Assembly (NCBI GenBank): GCA_003233055.1
Contig: QIKP01000039.1
Location: 79,138 to 143,137, forward strand
Direction: 5' to 3'
Length of the DNA stretch: 64,000 nucleotides
Origin: Planctomycetaceae bacterium
GTDB taxonomy: Bacteria > Planctomycetota > Planctomycetia > Pirellulales > Lacipirellulaceae
Under the pieces are notes generated by a model. That model saw nothing but the letters and a program-made list of their open reading frames with translations. It did no database searches and had not been told where the DNA came from. Every line of letters starts with the position of its first letter. Positions within the stretch are counted from its first letter, which is position 1. The translations under genes and the position numbers were made by a program. Positions 35,921 through 44,913 of the stretch are shown here, piece after piece.

Positions 35921-36732
35921 AGGAGAGGGTTGCCCGCGCGCCTTGCTTTGATCCTCACGTAGGGGGCGATGTACTGCGCACGATGGGCAAACGTCCCCAC
36001 CGCCGCATGCGGCTTGGCGTGCATCGGTTCGACAAGGTCCTCCACGACAAACCCTGTGCGACACATCCCGCCGAGGAGTTGCTCCCAGCGGTGGAGAAAT
36101 TCCTGGGTACCCGGCTCGCGCAATCGAGAAAGGCTGTGCGAATCGCCACCAGCTGGGAGTGGATCATCACGATAGTAGCGTTCCGTCAGTCGATAGCCGT
36201 CCGCTTGCCTCATCGCGGGTGCGGCACCAACCTGCAAGCTGACCGGCGACTTATGCTGCGAGACATACAATCCGTTGGCCCGTGTCACGCGCGCCACTTG
36301 CCGATACACCTCGCACACGTCGGGAACGTAACAGGTGCTCACCGGCTGGATCACGAGATCAAATTCTCCCTCGGCGAACACCGAAAGGTCGAGCATCGAT
36401 CCCTCGACGATCCGCACGCGGAGTTTGCGCTCCGCCGCCACTTGGGTATCGATTCGGAGCATCTCACGGCTAATGTCGAGCACGGTGACTTCACCACCTG
36501 CCGCCGCGTAGAGCGCACTATGCCGGCCCCCACCTGCCGCGAGGCAAAGAACTTTTGCGCCGGCGATACTCTCGCCGAGCCAACCAAGCGGATCGACGGT
36601 CGCCAGTGGATTCGCAATTTCTTCATCGCTCGCGGGAGTCGCCAGCGCGGCACCTTGCCGCGCTAGCACGTCCCACGCCCGTGCATTCAGGGCTTCCATC
36701 GCGTTCGGATTCGTTTCGTCGAGGGGGCTCAC
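35917..36732 (-). CDS. Class I SAM-dependent methyltransferase
   Basis: A 271 aa methyltransferase with the SAM motif I AKVLCLAAGGGRHSALYAAA, acidic motif II VTVLDISREML, then LRVRIVEGSMLDLS and the post-motif FDLVIQPVSTCYV. The C-terminal part has HRWEQLLGGMCRTGFVVEDL. The substrate is unknown. I use GTG at 36732 because it lies 1 nt after the PEP-CTERM gene's stop, which suggests co-transcription with the riboswitch-controlled unit upstream; ATG at 36699 is an alternative. Confidence 0.85.
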   Translation of the reverse strand: MSPLDETNPNAMEALNARAWDVLARQGAALATPASDEEIANPLATVDPLGWLGESIAGAKVLCLAAGGGRHSALYAAAGGEVTVLDISREMLRIDTQVAAERKLRVRIVEGSMLDLSVFAEGEFDLVIQPVSTCYVPDVCEVYRQVARVTRANGLYVSQHKSPVSLQVGAAPAMRQADGYRLTERYYRDDPLPAGGDSHSLSRLREPGTQEFLHRWEQLLGGMCRTGFVVEDLVEPMHAKPHAAVGTFAHRAQYIAPYVRIKARRAGNPLL

Positions 36733-36733
36733 C

Positions 36734-38662
36734 CTACGATCGTAATCGACAACCGGCGGTGAGGGCAATCGAGGCCAAAAGCGCGAGCACGAGGGTGCTT
36801 GGTTCCGGCACGACATGGATCGCTCCCACGGCGTCAAGGTCGAACCCACCGCTGCTGGCTGAAAGCCAGGTGTCGAGAATCGGACGGCCGGCAGCGTCGA
36901 GGAACGCGCCGTTGCCTGGGATGTCAACAAGCCGCACGTACTGAATCGAATTCAAGTCGACAAGGCCGCTGAGGACATCGGCATCACTGGTGAGTTCGCT
37001 CAAATCGAACGGCGTGCCGATGCCGGCCGGGTGGATGCCTGCCAGGTTGTCGATGTTGGTGGTATCGGCTCCTGCAAAGCTACGGCCAAAAGGGACGGCT
37101 AGTTCGTCGGGGTCGAGCTCGCCGTTGGCATCGGGCTCGATGTTGAGCGACGTGGAGGCGAAACGAACAAAGTCGGTTCCATTGGACGAGACCTCAACGT
37201 AGGCCAACTCGGCGAAGACGTAGGGATCCGTAAAGAAAGTGCCGGCATTCTCGAACACAGCAAAATCAGCTCCCGGGCCATCGAAAATCGTGGCGCTGAA
37301 CTGCACCGTTATCGTGCCTGGCGCGACACCGGCACCGATTTGGGTCGCGTCGAGGTCGCCAAGCGAGACAATCGACGAATCCGCAGGACCCAGGGCGCTC
37401 GCTATGTTGTCGAAGTCATCGTCAACACCCGGCGAGGGAGAATAGTCGTCGACCGAAGTCGCCCACGCCACGATGTCGCTTGGCTGGACTTGAGAAGTCA
37501 CGTCGCTAAACGACGGGAAGGGTCCTGCCCAAGCCGTGCCAGCGAAGAGGCACCCTACAACGACACCACCATAACTAAATCGACACATGTGAACTCCAGC
37601 CTTTCCATCAAGGTGCAAAAAACGAAACCTCCAACGAGAAAACAGTACCGCAAACATAGCCAAACCGATCAGCAGGCGAGTCTTCGGCTCCGGGACCGTG
37701 AACGCAGCGAGGGAAGGCATCGGATACGTCGTGCCGAAACGCTGCTTCCAGATCGCGTAGTCCGCAACGTCGACGACGCCACTGAAGTCGGCATCGGCAC
37801 CCGCGCCCTCCAAGGCGACCGATTGCCCGAGGGTATCTCGCCACACCGTGTAGTCGGCAGCGTCGACCCTCCCATCGCCATTAAAATCGCCTGAGCGAAC
37901 GACATCGTAAGTCAAATCATCGATGGCCACGTACATCGGCGTATTGGGACCGAACGACCCAATGTCGGAAGTCTCCAACCGCAACTCCAAGCCGACCACA
38001 TCGGGCCCTCGCAGCGAGCGCAGATCGAGTTCGACCCATTGATCCACGATGTAGTCGTCGTCGCTCTCCTCAAAACGATAATCCGCAAGAGGAAAGGGAT
38101 CGAGCTGTGCGACCGTTTGACCATTGGCGTCAATCGCTTGGACCGACAGTAGAAAAAAGTCGGGTTCCTCACCATTCGGACCTCCAAAAGGGTCCGCGAA
38201 CGCATCCCCATCTCGCATCGAAAGGGCCGCGAAGGTGGTATTGGTGACCTTGATCGACAGCGGCTGGGCAAAGCCAGGAAGGCGGAGCGTCGGTGCCACA
38301 CTCCCCCCCGCGTCCGCGCCGCTGAATGCGACGCCATAGCCGACGGACTCGTCCGCACCGCCGCCAGGAAACGCGCTATACTGGTTCTGGAACCCAGGCG
38401 TCGTGTTGTCGGTAACGCGAGAGTAGGCAAATCCTTCCCAGGCGGTGAACGTACCGAAGTCGGTGAAGGCATTTTCGAATCGCGCCCCATCGCTGAAGAA
38501 ATGCCCCGCCCCATCGGCGCCATTGTAGAAGTCTTGTCCCTCCGGAAACGAAAGCCCTTCAAACGTGACCGTGCTCTGCGCCGCGACCGCCGTCACCCAG
38601 GTAACACTGACTAACAGCGGGACGAAAATCGACGCGAACAGACGCCGGAGACTAAAAATCAT
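36734..38662 (-). CDS. Fused ORF: DUF4465-like PEP-CTERM protein plus second PEP-CTERM surface protein
   Basis: One 642 aa reading frame holds two complete secreted proteins. Part 1 (1-358): signal peptide ending near VTAVAAQ, a DUF4465-like beta domain (TVTFEGLSF, EGFAYSRVTDNTTPGFQNQY, WVELDLRSL), a dockerin-like Ca-binding pair (GDFNGDGRVDAADY, then DFSGVVDVADYAIW) and a PEP-CTERM tail (VPEPKTRLLIGLAMFAVL, RWRFR). Part 2 (359-642): a new start at Met359 (ATG at 37588, GGAG 8 nt before), signal peptide MCRFSYGGVVVGCLFAGTAWA, a beta-rich surface domain (FDGPGADFAVFENAG, AELAYVEVSSNGTDFVRFAS) and a second PEP-CTERM tail (VVPEPSTLVLALLAS). The join lacks a stop; adding one T to the T6 run at about 37617-37622 would end part 1 at a TGA. 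It lies downstream of a cobalamin riboswitch. Confidence 0.88.
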   Translation of the reverse strand: MIFSLRRLFASIFVPLLVSVTWVTAVAAQSTVTFEGLSFPEGQDFYNGADGAGHFFSDGARFENAFTDFGTFTAWEGFAYSRVTDNTTPGFQNQYSAFPGGGADESVGYGVAFSGADAGGSVAPTLRLPGFAQPLSIKVTNTTFAALSMRDGDAFADPFGGPNGEEPDFFLLSVQAIDANGQTVAQLDPFPLADYRFEESDDDYIVDQWVELDLRSLRGPDVVGLELRLETSDIGSFGPNTPMYVAIDDLTYDVVRSGDFNGDGRVDAADYTVWRDTLGQSVALEGAGADADFSGVVDVADYAIWKQRFGTTYPMPSLAAFTVPEPKTRLLIGLAMFAVLFSRWRFRFLHLDGKAGVHMCRFSYGGVVVGCLFAGTAWAGPFPSFSDVTSQVQPSDIVAWATSVDDYSPSPGVDDDFDNIASALGPADSSIVSLGDLDATQIGAGVAPGTITVQFSATIFDGPGADFAVFENAGTFFTDPYVFAELAYVEVSSNGTDFVRFASTSLNIEPDANGELDPDELAVPFGRSFAGADTTNIDNLAGIHPAGIGTPFDLSELTSDADVLSGLVDLNSIQYVRLVDIPGNGAFLDAAGRPILDTWLSASSGGFDLDAVGAIHVVPEPSTLVLALLASIALTAGCRLRS

Positions 38663-39464
38663 CGGTTATTTCTCCTCCTGCTCGCGTACAAAATGCCGCA
38701 AGCACGTTAAGGTTTAATGTTTCCGCTAAAAAACGAACGCTCCCGTCGGCCAGCACGCACTGTGCGCCCCCAGGGTGCTCGCTTCGCATGTCGTTCTCGA
38801 AAGCAGGTGCCGAGTTGATAGCAAATGCCTGATCAAAGATATTCCGCCCATTGATCCACTCGCCATCGCCAAACCTAGAATCCTCGGCGACGACGATCGT
38901 TTTCGACGTGCCATCGGTGATCTTCCGAAAACTAACGGCCACATCGATGAGCATCGCTCCCTTCGGCGGGCTGTTGGGACTGGTGATGCGTTCGCCATAC
39001 ATGCCACCATAGTCACTCGGTCCGCGTGGCGATTCGGTGGGTTCAACGCGCTGGCTACTGGGACAGACGAAGACAGGCAGCAGAGTCGCCGCCGCGTCGG
39101 CGTTCGCGGGATCGTCGAAAGGTTTAGCAAGGTCAAGCCCATCGTAGAGCGATTGTTGCTCCAAGTAAGGCAGCAGGTAGACCGACCAAGCGAGTTGCCG
39201 CTGGTCGGTGCCCCGCCATGGCCGCCATTCAACGCAGCCGATTGGCAGCCTCCCATGGCTGCTGTGATACGATTGCAGCGCGACCCCCATTTGATGCAAA
39301 TGGTTTTGGCAACTCGTTCGTCGGGCCGCCTCCCGCGCAGCCTGCACCGCTGGTAGCAGCAAGCCAACCAGTCCACCGATGATCGCAATCACGACCAATA
39401 GCTCGACCAGCGTAAAACCACGAAGCGGGGCATGGCGTGAGCCGCTGCCAAGAAATAAAAACAC
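38652..39464 (-). CDS. DUF1559-type prepilin-like protein
   Basis: A planctomycete-type pseudopilin. It carries the prepilin N-terminal cleavage motif RGFTLVELLVVIAIIG followed by a hydrophobic helix, then GLLLPAVQAAREAARR, and the conserved H-X9-DG element HPGGAQCVLADGSVRF near the C-terminus. Length 270 aa is within the family range. The start is taken as GTG at 39464; the ORF runs to 39581. It overlaps the next gene by 11 nt and is the first gene after the cobalamin riboswitch, so it should be part of the B12-controlled unit. The role of DUF1559 proteins is unknown; they may form surface fibres or assist secretion. Confidence 0.9.
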   Translation of the reverse strand: MFLFLGSGSRHAPLRGFTLVELLVVIAIIGGLVGLLLPAVQAAREAARRTSCQNHLHQMGVALQSYHSSHGRLPIGCVEWRPWRGTDQRQLAWSVYLLPYLEQQSLYDGLDLAKPFDDPANADAAATLLPVFVCPSSQRVEPTESPRGPSDYGGMYGERITSPNSPPKGAMLIDVAVSFRKITDGTSKTIVVAEDSRFGDGEWINGRNIFDQAFAINSAPAFENDMRSEHPGGAQCVLADGSVRFLAETLNLNVLAAFCTRAGGEITDDF

Positions 39465-39631
39465 GTTGGACCATTTCTGGCTTACGCAATCGGGCCGGGC
39501 AGCGACACCCAAGGCTCGGTGAGTGCAACGGCGCACCAACACCTGGGGCAACTTTCCAATCGATATCGACGCAAGCGTCAAAGAAAACGGAAATTTACGC
39601 GGCTTCCTTCCCTAGAGAAAGCACACATACC

Positions 39632-39846
39632 ACGCGTTGGTAGGTCTTCTGACTCCCGAGTCTCGCGAATGCGGCCTTCTCATTCACCGAGGCAACCCAA
39701 AGAGGGCACCGGGGCAAACAATGGCCAAACAAGAACGATTCGCAAGGAAATACTCGGTCACAGCGGCGGGGCCGTCCCGGAATCGCACCGGAGTTCCCTG
39801 TTTGTCGGTCGGCAAAATAGCTCGCACAACCGATCACCAACGCACG
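39632..39846 (-). promoter_or_regulatory. Cobalamin (adenosylcobalamin) riboswitch
   Basis: Read on the minus strand, the segment has the family core in order: an AGGGAACTCCGGTG stretch, GATTCCGGGACGG, CCCGCCGCTGTGACCG and, about 100 nt further, GTCAGAAGACCTACC (B12-box end). The P1 stem is perfect: GCGTTGGT at the 5' end pairs with ACCAACGC at 39633-39640. This is the classical Cbl riboswitch layout that represses downstream genes when B12 is bound. Its first downstream gene is the DUF1559 prepilin-like gene (start 39464), then the PEP-CTERM ORF, not a cob, btu or metE gene. Confidence 0.93.
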
Positions 39847-39969
39847 CAAGGAGTGTGAAGATAGGGAAGAGGCGGGTGATTGTCAACCACCCCGGATTGT
39901 TAATCTTGTCACCGTTCGCGAGTCGAAAGAAAGAAACCACGAACCCAAAGAGATAGTTGGTGTCCTTTT

Positions 39970-40035
39970 GCCGCTATTCGTATCGATTCGCACGAATTCG
40001 TGGTTTTCCCTGCCTCCGATTCGGTAAACGGTTGC
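39970..40035. repeat. Partial MITE-like repeat (right end)
   Basis: ATTCGTATCGATTCGCACG, AATTCGTGGTTTTCC, CTGCCTCCGATTCGG and TAAACGGTTG aligns to the right end of the element at 56748-57023 (ATTCGTGGTTCCTTCC, TGCCTCGGATTTTG, TGAACGGTTAC). No left end is found nearby. Confidence 0.65.
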
Positions 40036-40190
40036 CTCTCTCCTCCAACTCTTCTTGGCGACTTGGCGTCCTTGGCGGTTTCTTTTTATTCGGCGACTTT
40101 GCAAGCGTCCTGGATTGCTGGCCTCTTCGCGAGCCGAGTTCCTTCACCCATGAAGAGGCCAGCGATCGGGGGTGGCCATGGAAGGGGCGA

Positions 40191-41396
40191 TCAGGGGACT
40201 CGGAAACCGGCCTCTTCGATGAGCGCCTCGACTTGCTGCTTGGAAGCGGTGCCCACGACCGTTGCTTCAGGCGGGGCGAGTGTCACCCTGGCGGAGCGGA
40301 TGTGCGTGTCTCGCTGAAGCCTCTTCTCAATTTTTGCCACGCAGCCGTCGCAAGTCATCCCGGCGACAGGCAGGGTGATGGCCTCTTCCCCTTCGCGAGC
40401 GAGTGGCGACGCACTGCGGAACTTGCGAAACAGGTCTGTGATAGCAAACCAAGCAATGAGGGCAACCAGCAACCAAGCGCTCGCCACGTTCCACCAAGTG
40501 GGGAGATGCTCGTGCAATAGGTGCTCCGAACGGATGGAGACGAGTACTTGGTCGCATAACACTCCGCCCAAAATGCTACCAGCGATAATGGTCGTGAGGT
40601 AAACGACCAGCGAACGCATGCCAAGTGTCCGATGCACGGCACCGATGGTTGCGAGGTTGGTCGCTGGTCCTGCCATCAAGAAGACCAGCGCGGCGCCAGG
40701 CGGAAGCCCGCCATGGACCAGTGCTGCGGCGATCGGCACCGAGGCGGTTGCGCAGACATAGAGTGGAAGCGAGATGGCGAGCGCCACGCCCATGGCCGCT
40801 AATCCGCCGTAAGCTGCCAAGCCATCGAAGGCGGACTTGGGAATCACCGTGCTGATCCAAGCCGACACCACGACGCCAACCACAAGCCAGCCCCAGATCG
40901 AGTGGAGGATCTCGATCGCGTGTTCGATGAGGGCTCGGAGCGACCGACGCCTTGCGCCCGTGGCTGGCGAGGAAGACACGATCGGCAGCGAGGGCTCACC
41001 TTTATCGAGTAGGTTCGTCATCTGTCCGCCGACGACACCGGTCACCAGCGCGGCGAGCACTTTAAACAGTGCGAAGGGCCAGCCGAGCATCGCGGCGCTC
41101 ACGAGAATGGAATCGACCCCCGTTTGCGGTGTGGAGATAAGGAACCCGACAGTCGCTCCGCGACTCGCCCGCTTCTGGTGCATGCCAACCGCCATCGGAA
41201 TCACACCGCACGAACAGAGCGGGAGTGGCACGCCGAGCGCCACCGCCTTGAGTACGCTCCACCGCCCGGTAAGCTGCCGTTCGATAAAGTTGGTGGGCAA
41301 GAGTAGATGCAAGAGCCCCGCCACGAATGCACCGAGCAGCAACCACGGGGCAAGCTCGAGGGTCGTCTGCCAGAGGTTATCGAGGAAATGGGACAT
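40191..41396 (-). CDS. SO_0444-like metal permease with C-terminal heavy-metal-associated domain
   Basis: A 401 aa membrane protein of the DUF318/ArsP-type permease family, probably efflux of Cu, Zn or similar. The N-terminal half has LELAPWLLLGAFVAGLL and the family motif CSCGVIPMAVGM; the second half has SLPLYVCATASVPIAAALV and LMAGPATN. After a final helix the chain ends with an HMA domain carrying GMTCDGCVAKIEKRL, which binds a metal ion through two Cys. ATG at 41396 (MSHFLDN) is chosen; the ORF upstream is open but includes the sigA terminator palindrome, so is unlikely to be translated. The gene is downstream of the RpoD-like sigma gene, with an intrinsic terminator between. Confidence 0.9.
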   Translation of the reverse strand: MSHFLDNLWQTTLELAPWLLLGAFVAGLLHLLLPTNFIERQLTGRWSVLKAVALGVPLPLCSCGVIPMAVGMHQKRASRGATVGFLISTPQTGVDSILVSAAMLGWPFALFKVLAALVTGVVGGQMTNLLDKGEPSLPIVSSSPATGARRRSLRALIEHAIEILHSIWGWLVVGVVVSAWISTVIPKSAFDGLAAYGGLAAMGVALAISLPLYVCATASVPIAAALVHGGLPPGAALVFLMAGPATNLATIGAVHRTLGMRSLVVYLTTIIAGSILGGVLCDQVLVSIRSEHLLHEHLPTWWNVASAWLLVALIAWFAITDLFRKFRSASPLAREGEEAITLPVAGMTCDGCVAKIEKRLQRDTHIRSARVTLAPPEATVVGTASKQQVEALIEEAGFRVP

Positions 41397-41401
41397 ATTG
41401 C

Positions 41402-41431
41402 AAAAAAGCCCCGACCAAGCTTGGTCGGGGC
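41402..41431 (-). terminator. Intrinsic terminator after sigma gene; perfect AAGCTT palindrome (copy 2)
   Basis: A perfect 24-nt inverted repeat (41408-41431; arms GCCCCGACCAAG and complement), followed on the minus strand by TTTTTT at 41402-41407. It ends the sigma-factor transcript, 35 nt past its stop. The same palindrome occurs near 20018 and 55305. Confidence 0.8.
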
Positions 41432-41465
41432 TCTGGGTCGAATCGGGATGTTCGCCTTTCACCGC

Positions 41466-43016
41466 TCAGTCGAGGAACCCAAGCAATTCGGCACTTCGAC
41501 TCGGTTGCTGGAGCTTGCGGACCGCCTTGGCTTCGATTTGGCGGATACGCTCTCTGGTGACCTTGAAGATGTGGCCGACCTCTTCGAGCGTGTAGCTGTA
41601 GCCATCGCCCAGGCCATAGCGGAGCTTGATGATCTCTCGCTCACGGTAACTGAGGGTTTTGAGTACCGTGGTGATACGAGTGCGAAGCATCTCCTGTGCG
41701 GCTCCGATCGCCGGACTCTCGGCACCGCCATCGGGCAGAAGGTCGCCAAAGTGGCTGTCTTCGCTGTTGCCAACCGGGCGGTCGAGGCTGATCGGATACC
41801 GGCTCATCGCCAGAACGCGACGGGCCTCCTCGATCGTGCATTCGGCCGCGTGGGCCGTCTCTTCGATGGAGGGTTCTCGCCCCAAGCGCTGGAGCAACAT
41901 GCGCGACACATTCCGCACTCGACTCATCGTCTCGACCATGTGGACCGGGATACGAATCGTGCGGCTTTGGTCGGCCACGGCGCGGGTAATCGCTTGGCGA
42001 ATCCACCAAGTGGCGTACGTACAGAACTTAAATCCACGGCGGTATTCAAATTTGTCGACCGCTCGCATTAGCCCGGCGTTGCCTTCTTGGATCAAGTCGA
42101 GGAACGACAGCCCGCGATTGCGATACTTCTTGGCAATCGAGACAACGAGCCGCAGGTTGCCCTCGGAGAGCCCTCGTTTTGCCGTTTGATAGCGATCGTA
42201 AACCTCTCGCAAATCACGCACCCGATGGCGAAGGCTCATCGGCGTTTCTTGTAGCGTGCGAAGAATATTGCGATACTCGACCAGCACGGGCCGGCGTTCC
42301 GACGCGGAGCGTCGCTGCTTCTTCATTCGCGCAAGCTGTCGCTTGAGCTGGTCGATTCGCTCGCTGAACTGCGCCAATTGGTCGATCATCGGCTCGATGC
42401 GTTGCGTCCGAAGGCCCAGCTCTTCCACCAAGATTACCGCGCGACAACGGCGACGACTGAGCCGAGCCCAGGCGGCGCGCCGCTCGCTCATCTTGATCGA
42501 CTTGCTCGTGGCCGTGCGGTAGTCGTCGGCATTCTGTTCGAGCAGAACCTCCAGCGTCCGCAGATTGTGAGGCAGCCGGCCCAGGATTTGCTCTTTCTCA
42601 AGACGATCGGTCACGGACACCTGTACCGTGCGGTCGAATGGCAATTCGCCTCGGTGGACTCGGGTGAGCACTTTCACGGCGCTGCGGATCACGTAGTCGC
42701 AAGCGAGTAGCTTTCGGCGAAAGGCAGCCCGGGTTGTCTCGATGCGTCGAGCGAGCGAGATTTCCTCTTGCCGGGTGAGGAGCGGAATCTCGCCCATCTG
42801 CGTCAGGTACATTCGCACCGGGTCATCCGACCACGACTCATTATCGGTGCCATCGAGTGGGCCTTCCGTCTCGGCACTACGATCAGCACTGGCCAGGGCC
42901 GAAGGGATGTCGTCGCTGCCGCCCGTGTCGCCTAACCGCCCCGACAACTGGGTAACATCGTCACTGGCCACATCTCTATCGTTGGCGAGGGCCGGTTCTT
43001 GCATGGTATCGTACAA
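41466..43016 (-). CDS. RNA polymerase sigma-70 factor, RpoD/SigA-like
   Basis: A 516 aa group 1 or 2 sigma factor. Region 1.2 is [20 protein letters not shown]; region 2 includes [40 protein letters not shown] and [18 protein letters not shown]; region 3 starts [12 protein letters not shown]; region 4 has [21 protein letters not shown] long non-conserved segment (about 100-240) with Arg-rich helices separates regions 1.2 and 2. Region 1.1 is missing or replaced by an acidic N-terminus, so this may be a primary-like alternative sigma factor rather than the housekeeping one. The start could be Met1 or Met5. The gene ends in an intrinsic terminator. Confidence 0.92.
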   Translation of the reverse strand: MYDTMQEPALANDRDVASDDVTQLSGRLGDTGGSDDIPSALASADRSAETEGPLDGTDNESWSDDPVRMYLTQMGEIPLLTRQEEISLARRIETTRAAFRRKLLACDYVIRSAVKVLTRVHRGELPFDRTVQVSVTDRLEKEQILGRLPHNLRTLEVLLEQNADDYRTATSKSIKMSERRAAWARLSRRRCRAVILVEELGLRTQRIEPMIDQLAQFSERIDQLKRQLARMKKQRRSASERRPVLVEYRNILRTLQETPMSLRHRVRDLREVYDRYQTAKRGLSEGNLRLVVSIAKKYRNRGLSFLDLIQEGNAGLMRAVDKFEYRRGFKFCTYATWWIRQAITRAVADQSRTIRIPVHMVETMSRVRNVSRMLLQRLGREPSIEETAHAAECTIEEARRVLAMSRYPISLDRPVGNSEDSHFGDLLPDGGAESPAIGAAQEMLRTRITTVLKTLSYREREIIKLRYGLGDGYSYTLEEVGHIFKVTRERIRQIEAKAVRKLQQPSRSAELLGFLD

Positions 43017-44035
43017 AGTGAAAGCTCCTACCTATTTACCGAAAATGCCGTGCGACAGGACGCCGGCTGCGATTCTCGAAAAAATGTGATCCTTGTGCCA
43101 ACCCTCTCCGCACCCCTTCTATCGGGTTGCCAAGCTGTCGACAACTAATCTTAACACTAAGCACCCGGTCGGTCGGCCTGCAAATACATTTGGTAAGAGT
43201 TTCTATTTCGAGAGACCTTTGCACTTACACCACCTGTAAAGCCCACACCACCTGAAAACGAAAACCCAGTGCCAGAAAACCCAGTGAGTTAGGCGCGGAA
43301 ACGGTTGGGCCGATGCCTCCATCGTCCAACGACCGCGCCATACTCCCTTGCTTATCGGCACAGGACCGTCCCTTTTCCCGTGACCGCTTTTTCCAAGCCT
43401 CATGAACAACCGACTACGACGTTCAGCTGCGGCCTCCCTCTTCTCGGATTTTTCCGAAGAAAACTCCCAGAAGGGCAAGCAAAATCGCACGGGGATCGTC
43501 GCGAGCCTCTTGGATAGAGAGTGGCTCCGCAAAGTTATCGACCTCACCCGTCGCGAACGGACCCCCACCCACCTTTCCAATCACCTGCATCGACCCCTTG
43601 CCACGCCATCCATCATCGCTAGACATGGAAGTGTCGAAAAACGAAGGGCCAAAAAAACCATCACCTTCCCGATCCTTCAGCAGTAAAACACAGAACCTGC
43701 AACTCCCCGCAGACTCCTCCACCCGTGCTATTGACAGGCCCTATAATTGTAAACAGTATTGCGTTCCGGTCCATAGGAAAAATGGGAAAATGGCCGTAAA
43801 CTATCAAGTAGCGATGGCTCTCAATGAAATAACAAGCGCCCCAACAGGCAGATGTTTGTTTCGGCCTCTTATCGAGACGGGAGTTAAGATGGTTCAGTGG
43901 TAACACTTACGTCGCCCCCACTACGATTGTTCGGACTCCCGCTGGAAATCTGGGGCGTGAACGCGCAGGCTGCCCTCCGTTAGGGAAGCTCGCAATCGGC
44001 GGCCGTCGCGGTCCCTCGACTGGAACACACAGAAC
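43017..44035. other. About 1 kb non-coding region upstream of the sigma factor
   Basis: No convincing gene. The ORF 43598-43903 on the plus strand has a composition unlike a folded protein, so it is not called. A repeated GAAAACCCAGTG (at about 43258 and 43275) and a TTGACA-TATAAT pair 5 nt apart at 43731 are seen, but the latter spacing is too short for a promoter. The sigma-factor promoter must lie in its right-proximal part. Confidence 0.6.
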
Positions 44036-44599
44036 ATGGCTGAAAAGTACTTACTGCAATGCGACTGCGGAAAACAACCACCTGTTTCCCCGAAACAGGC
44101 AGGAAATCGGATACGTTGCGAGTGCGGCAACCTGCTGGACGTTCCGACACTAGGCAAATTACGATACCTGCCGATTGGGCAAGAAAACCCCACCGGCAAA
44201 GGGGAGGTGCGGGGCAACTCTCCAACGTGGGGCCTCCGTCAAGCCATTGCCTCGGCGGGGATCATCGCCGCAGTAGGTTTCTTGGTGGCGGCGGCCTATT
44301 TCTGGGCGACCGAGCCCGAGGTGCCCCACTTAGATCCCGTGCAATCGAAGCAGGAACTCGCAGCACACCTCGAAGAGAGTGCTCCAGTCGATTTGTGGCG
44401 ACTCTGGCAACTCGACTATTCCAGACTCGCCGACCGTGGCTTCCTCGTCTTCGAGACGCCCGAACGCGACCACATCCAACGCATTGCGGCACAACAACGG
44501 TTATACCGCAACGGAGCCCTTGTCTTGGCGGGTGTGTCGGCACTGCTGAGTGGAGTCGGGTACTTCCTGGCTCCACGACCCAAGTCGCACCAACGATAG
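44036..44599 (+). CDS. Zinc-ribbon-like membrane protein of unknown function
   Basis: A 187 aa product. The N-terminus has two CxC knuckles (QCDCGKQPPVSP, IRCECGNLLDVP), a zinc-ribbon-like module often found in planctomycetes. Two transmembrane helices follow (ASAGIIAAVGFLVAAAYF, about 72-90, and YRNGALVLAGVSALLSGVGY near the C-terminus), with a soluble helical loop between. A small membrane protein whose ribbon would face the cytoplasm. No function assigned; ATG at 44036. Confidence 0.7.
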   Translation: MAEKYLLQCDCGKQPPVSPKQAGNRIRCECGNLLDVPTLGKLRYLPIGQENPTGKGEVRGNSPTWGLRQAIASAGIIAAVGFLVAAAYFWATEPEVPHLDPVQSKQELAAHLEESAPVDLWRLWQLDYSRLADRGFLVFETPERDHIQRIAAQQRLYRNGALVLAGVSALLSGVGYFLAPRPKSHQR

Positions 44600-44913
44600 C
44601 AGCTTGGGCCCCGACCCGAGTTGGGGGATGGCCCACGGGCGGGGTCTCCATGTTACTTCGCGATTTGCAGGATCCAATAAAGCTAGGGGCTCTCTGCCGA
44701 GGCCGCCTGCTCACTTGCCGGTTCCGCGGAAAGAAGGAACCGTTCACGGAAGCCGAGGCAGGAAGAACTGCGAATCGCGGCAAAGAGGACGTCTCCATTC
44801 GTCCGATGCGTGGTTCCTTCTTCCGACTCGTGAACATGGTGACGAAGAAATAGAATTACACGAATAATCGAAAAGTAGTGGGCTACCGCCAAGCGTGACT
44901 TGGAGATTCGCCG
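44600..44913. other. Intergenic region made largely of dispersed repeat
   Basis: Contains a 55-nt sequence at 44714-44768 duplicated at 54477-54531, and further pieces of the same family (ATGCGTGGTTCCTTCTTCCG, TCGTGAAC). No gene is supported, although weak ORFs pass through it. Confidence 0.65.
44714..44768. repeat. 55-nt dispersed repeat, copy 1
   Basis: Begins CTTGCCGGTTCCGCGG, continues AAAGAAGGAACCGTTCACGG, and ends AAGCCGAGGCAGGAAGAAC. It matches 54477-54531 at 53 of 55 positions. Confidence 0.9.

Larger units (their letters stand above)
39465..40190. other. Intergenic region with cobalamin riboswitch and dispersed repeat
   Basis: A 726-nt gap. It contains the riboswitch at 39632-39846, an expression platform of about 170 nt before the prepilin gene, and at about 39970-40035 the right end of a dispersed repeat (ATTCGTGGTTTTCCC, TGCCTCCGATTCGG, TAAACGGTTGCC). 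No gene is supported. Confidence 0.7.

Noticed and set aside
43731..43747. TTGACA followed by TATAAT
   Set aside because: Spacing is only 5 nt, far from the 16-18 nt needed for a sigma-70 promoter, and no other -35 fits the TATAAT.
43598..43903. Plus-strand ORF of 101 codons upstream of the zinc-ribbon-like gene
   Set aside because: The translated sequence has no pattern of folded protein, and the region resembles plain intergenic DNA.
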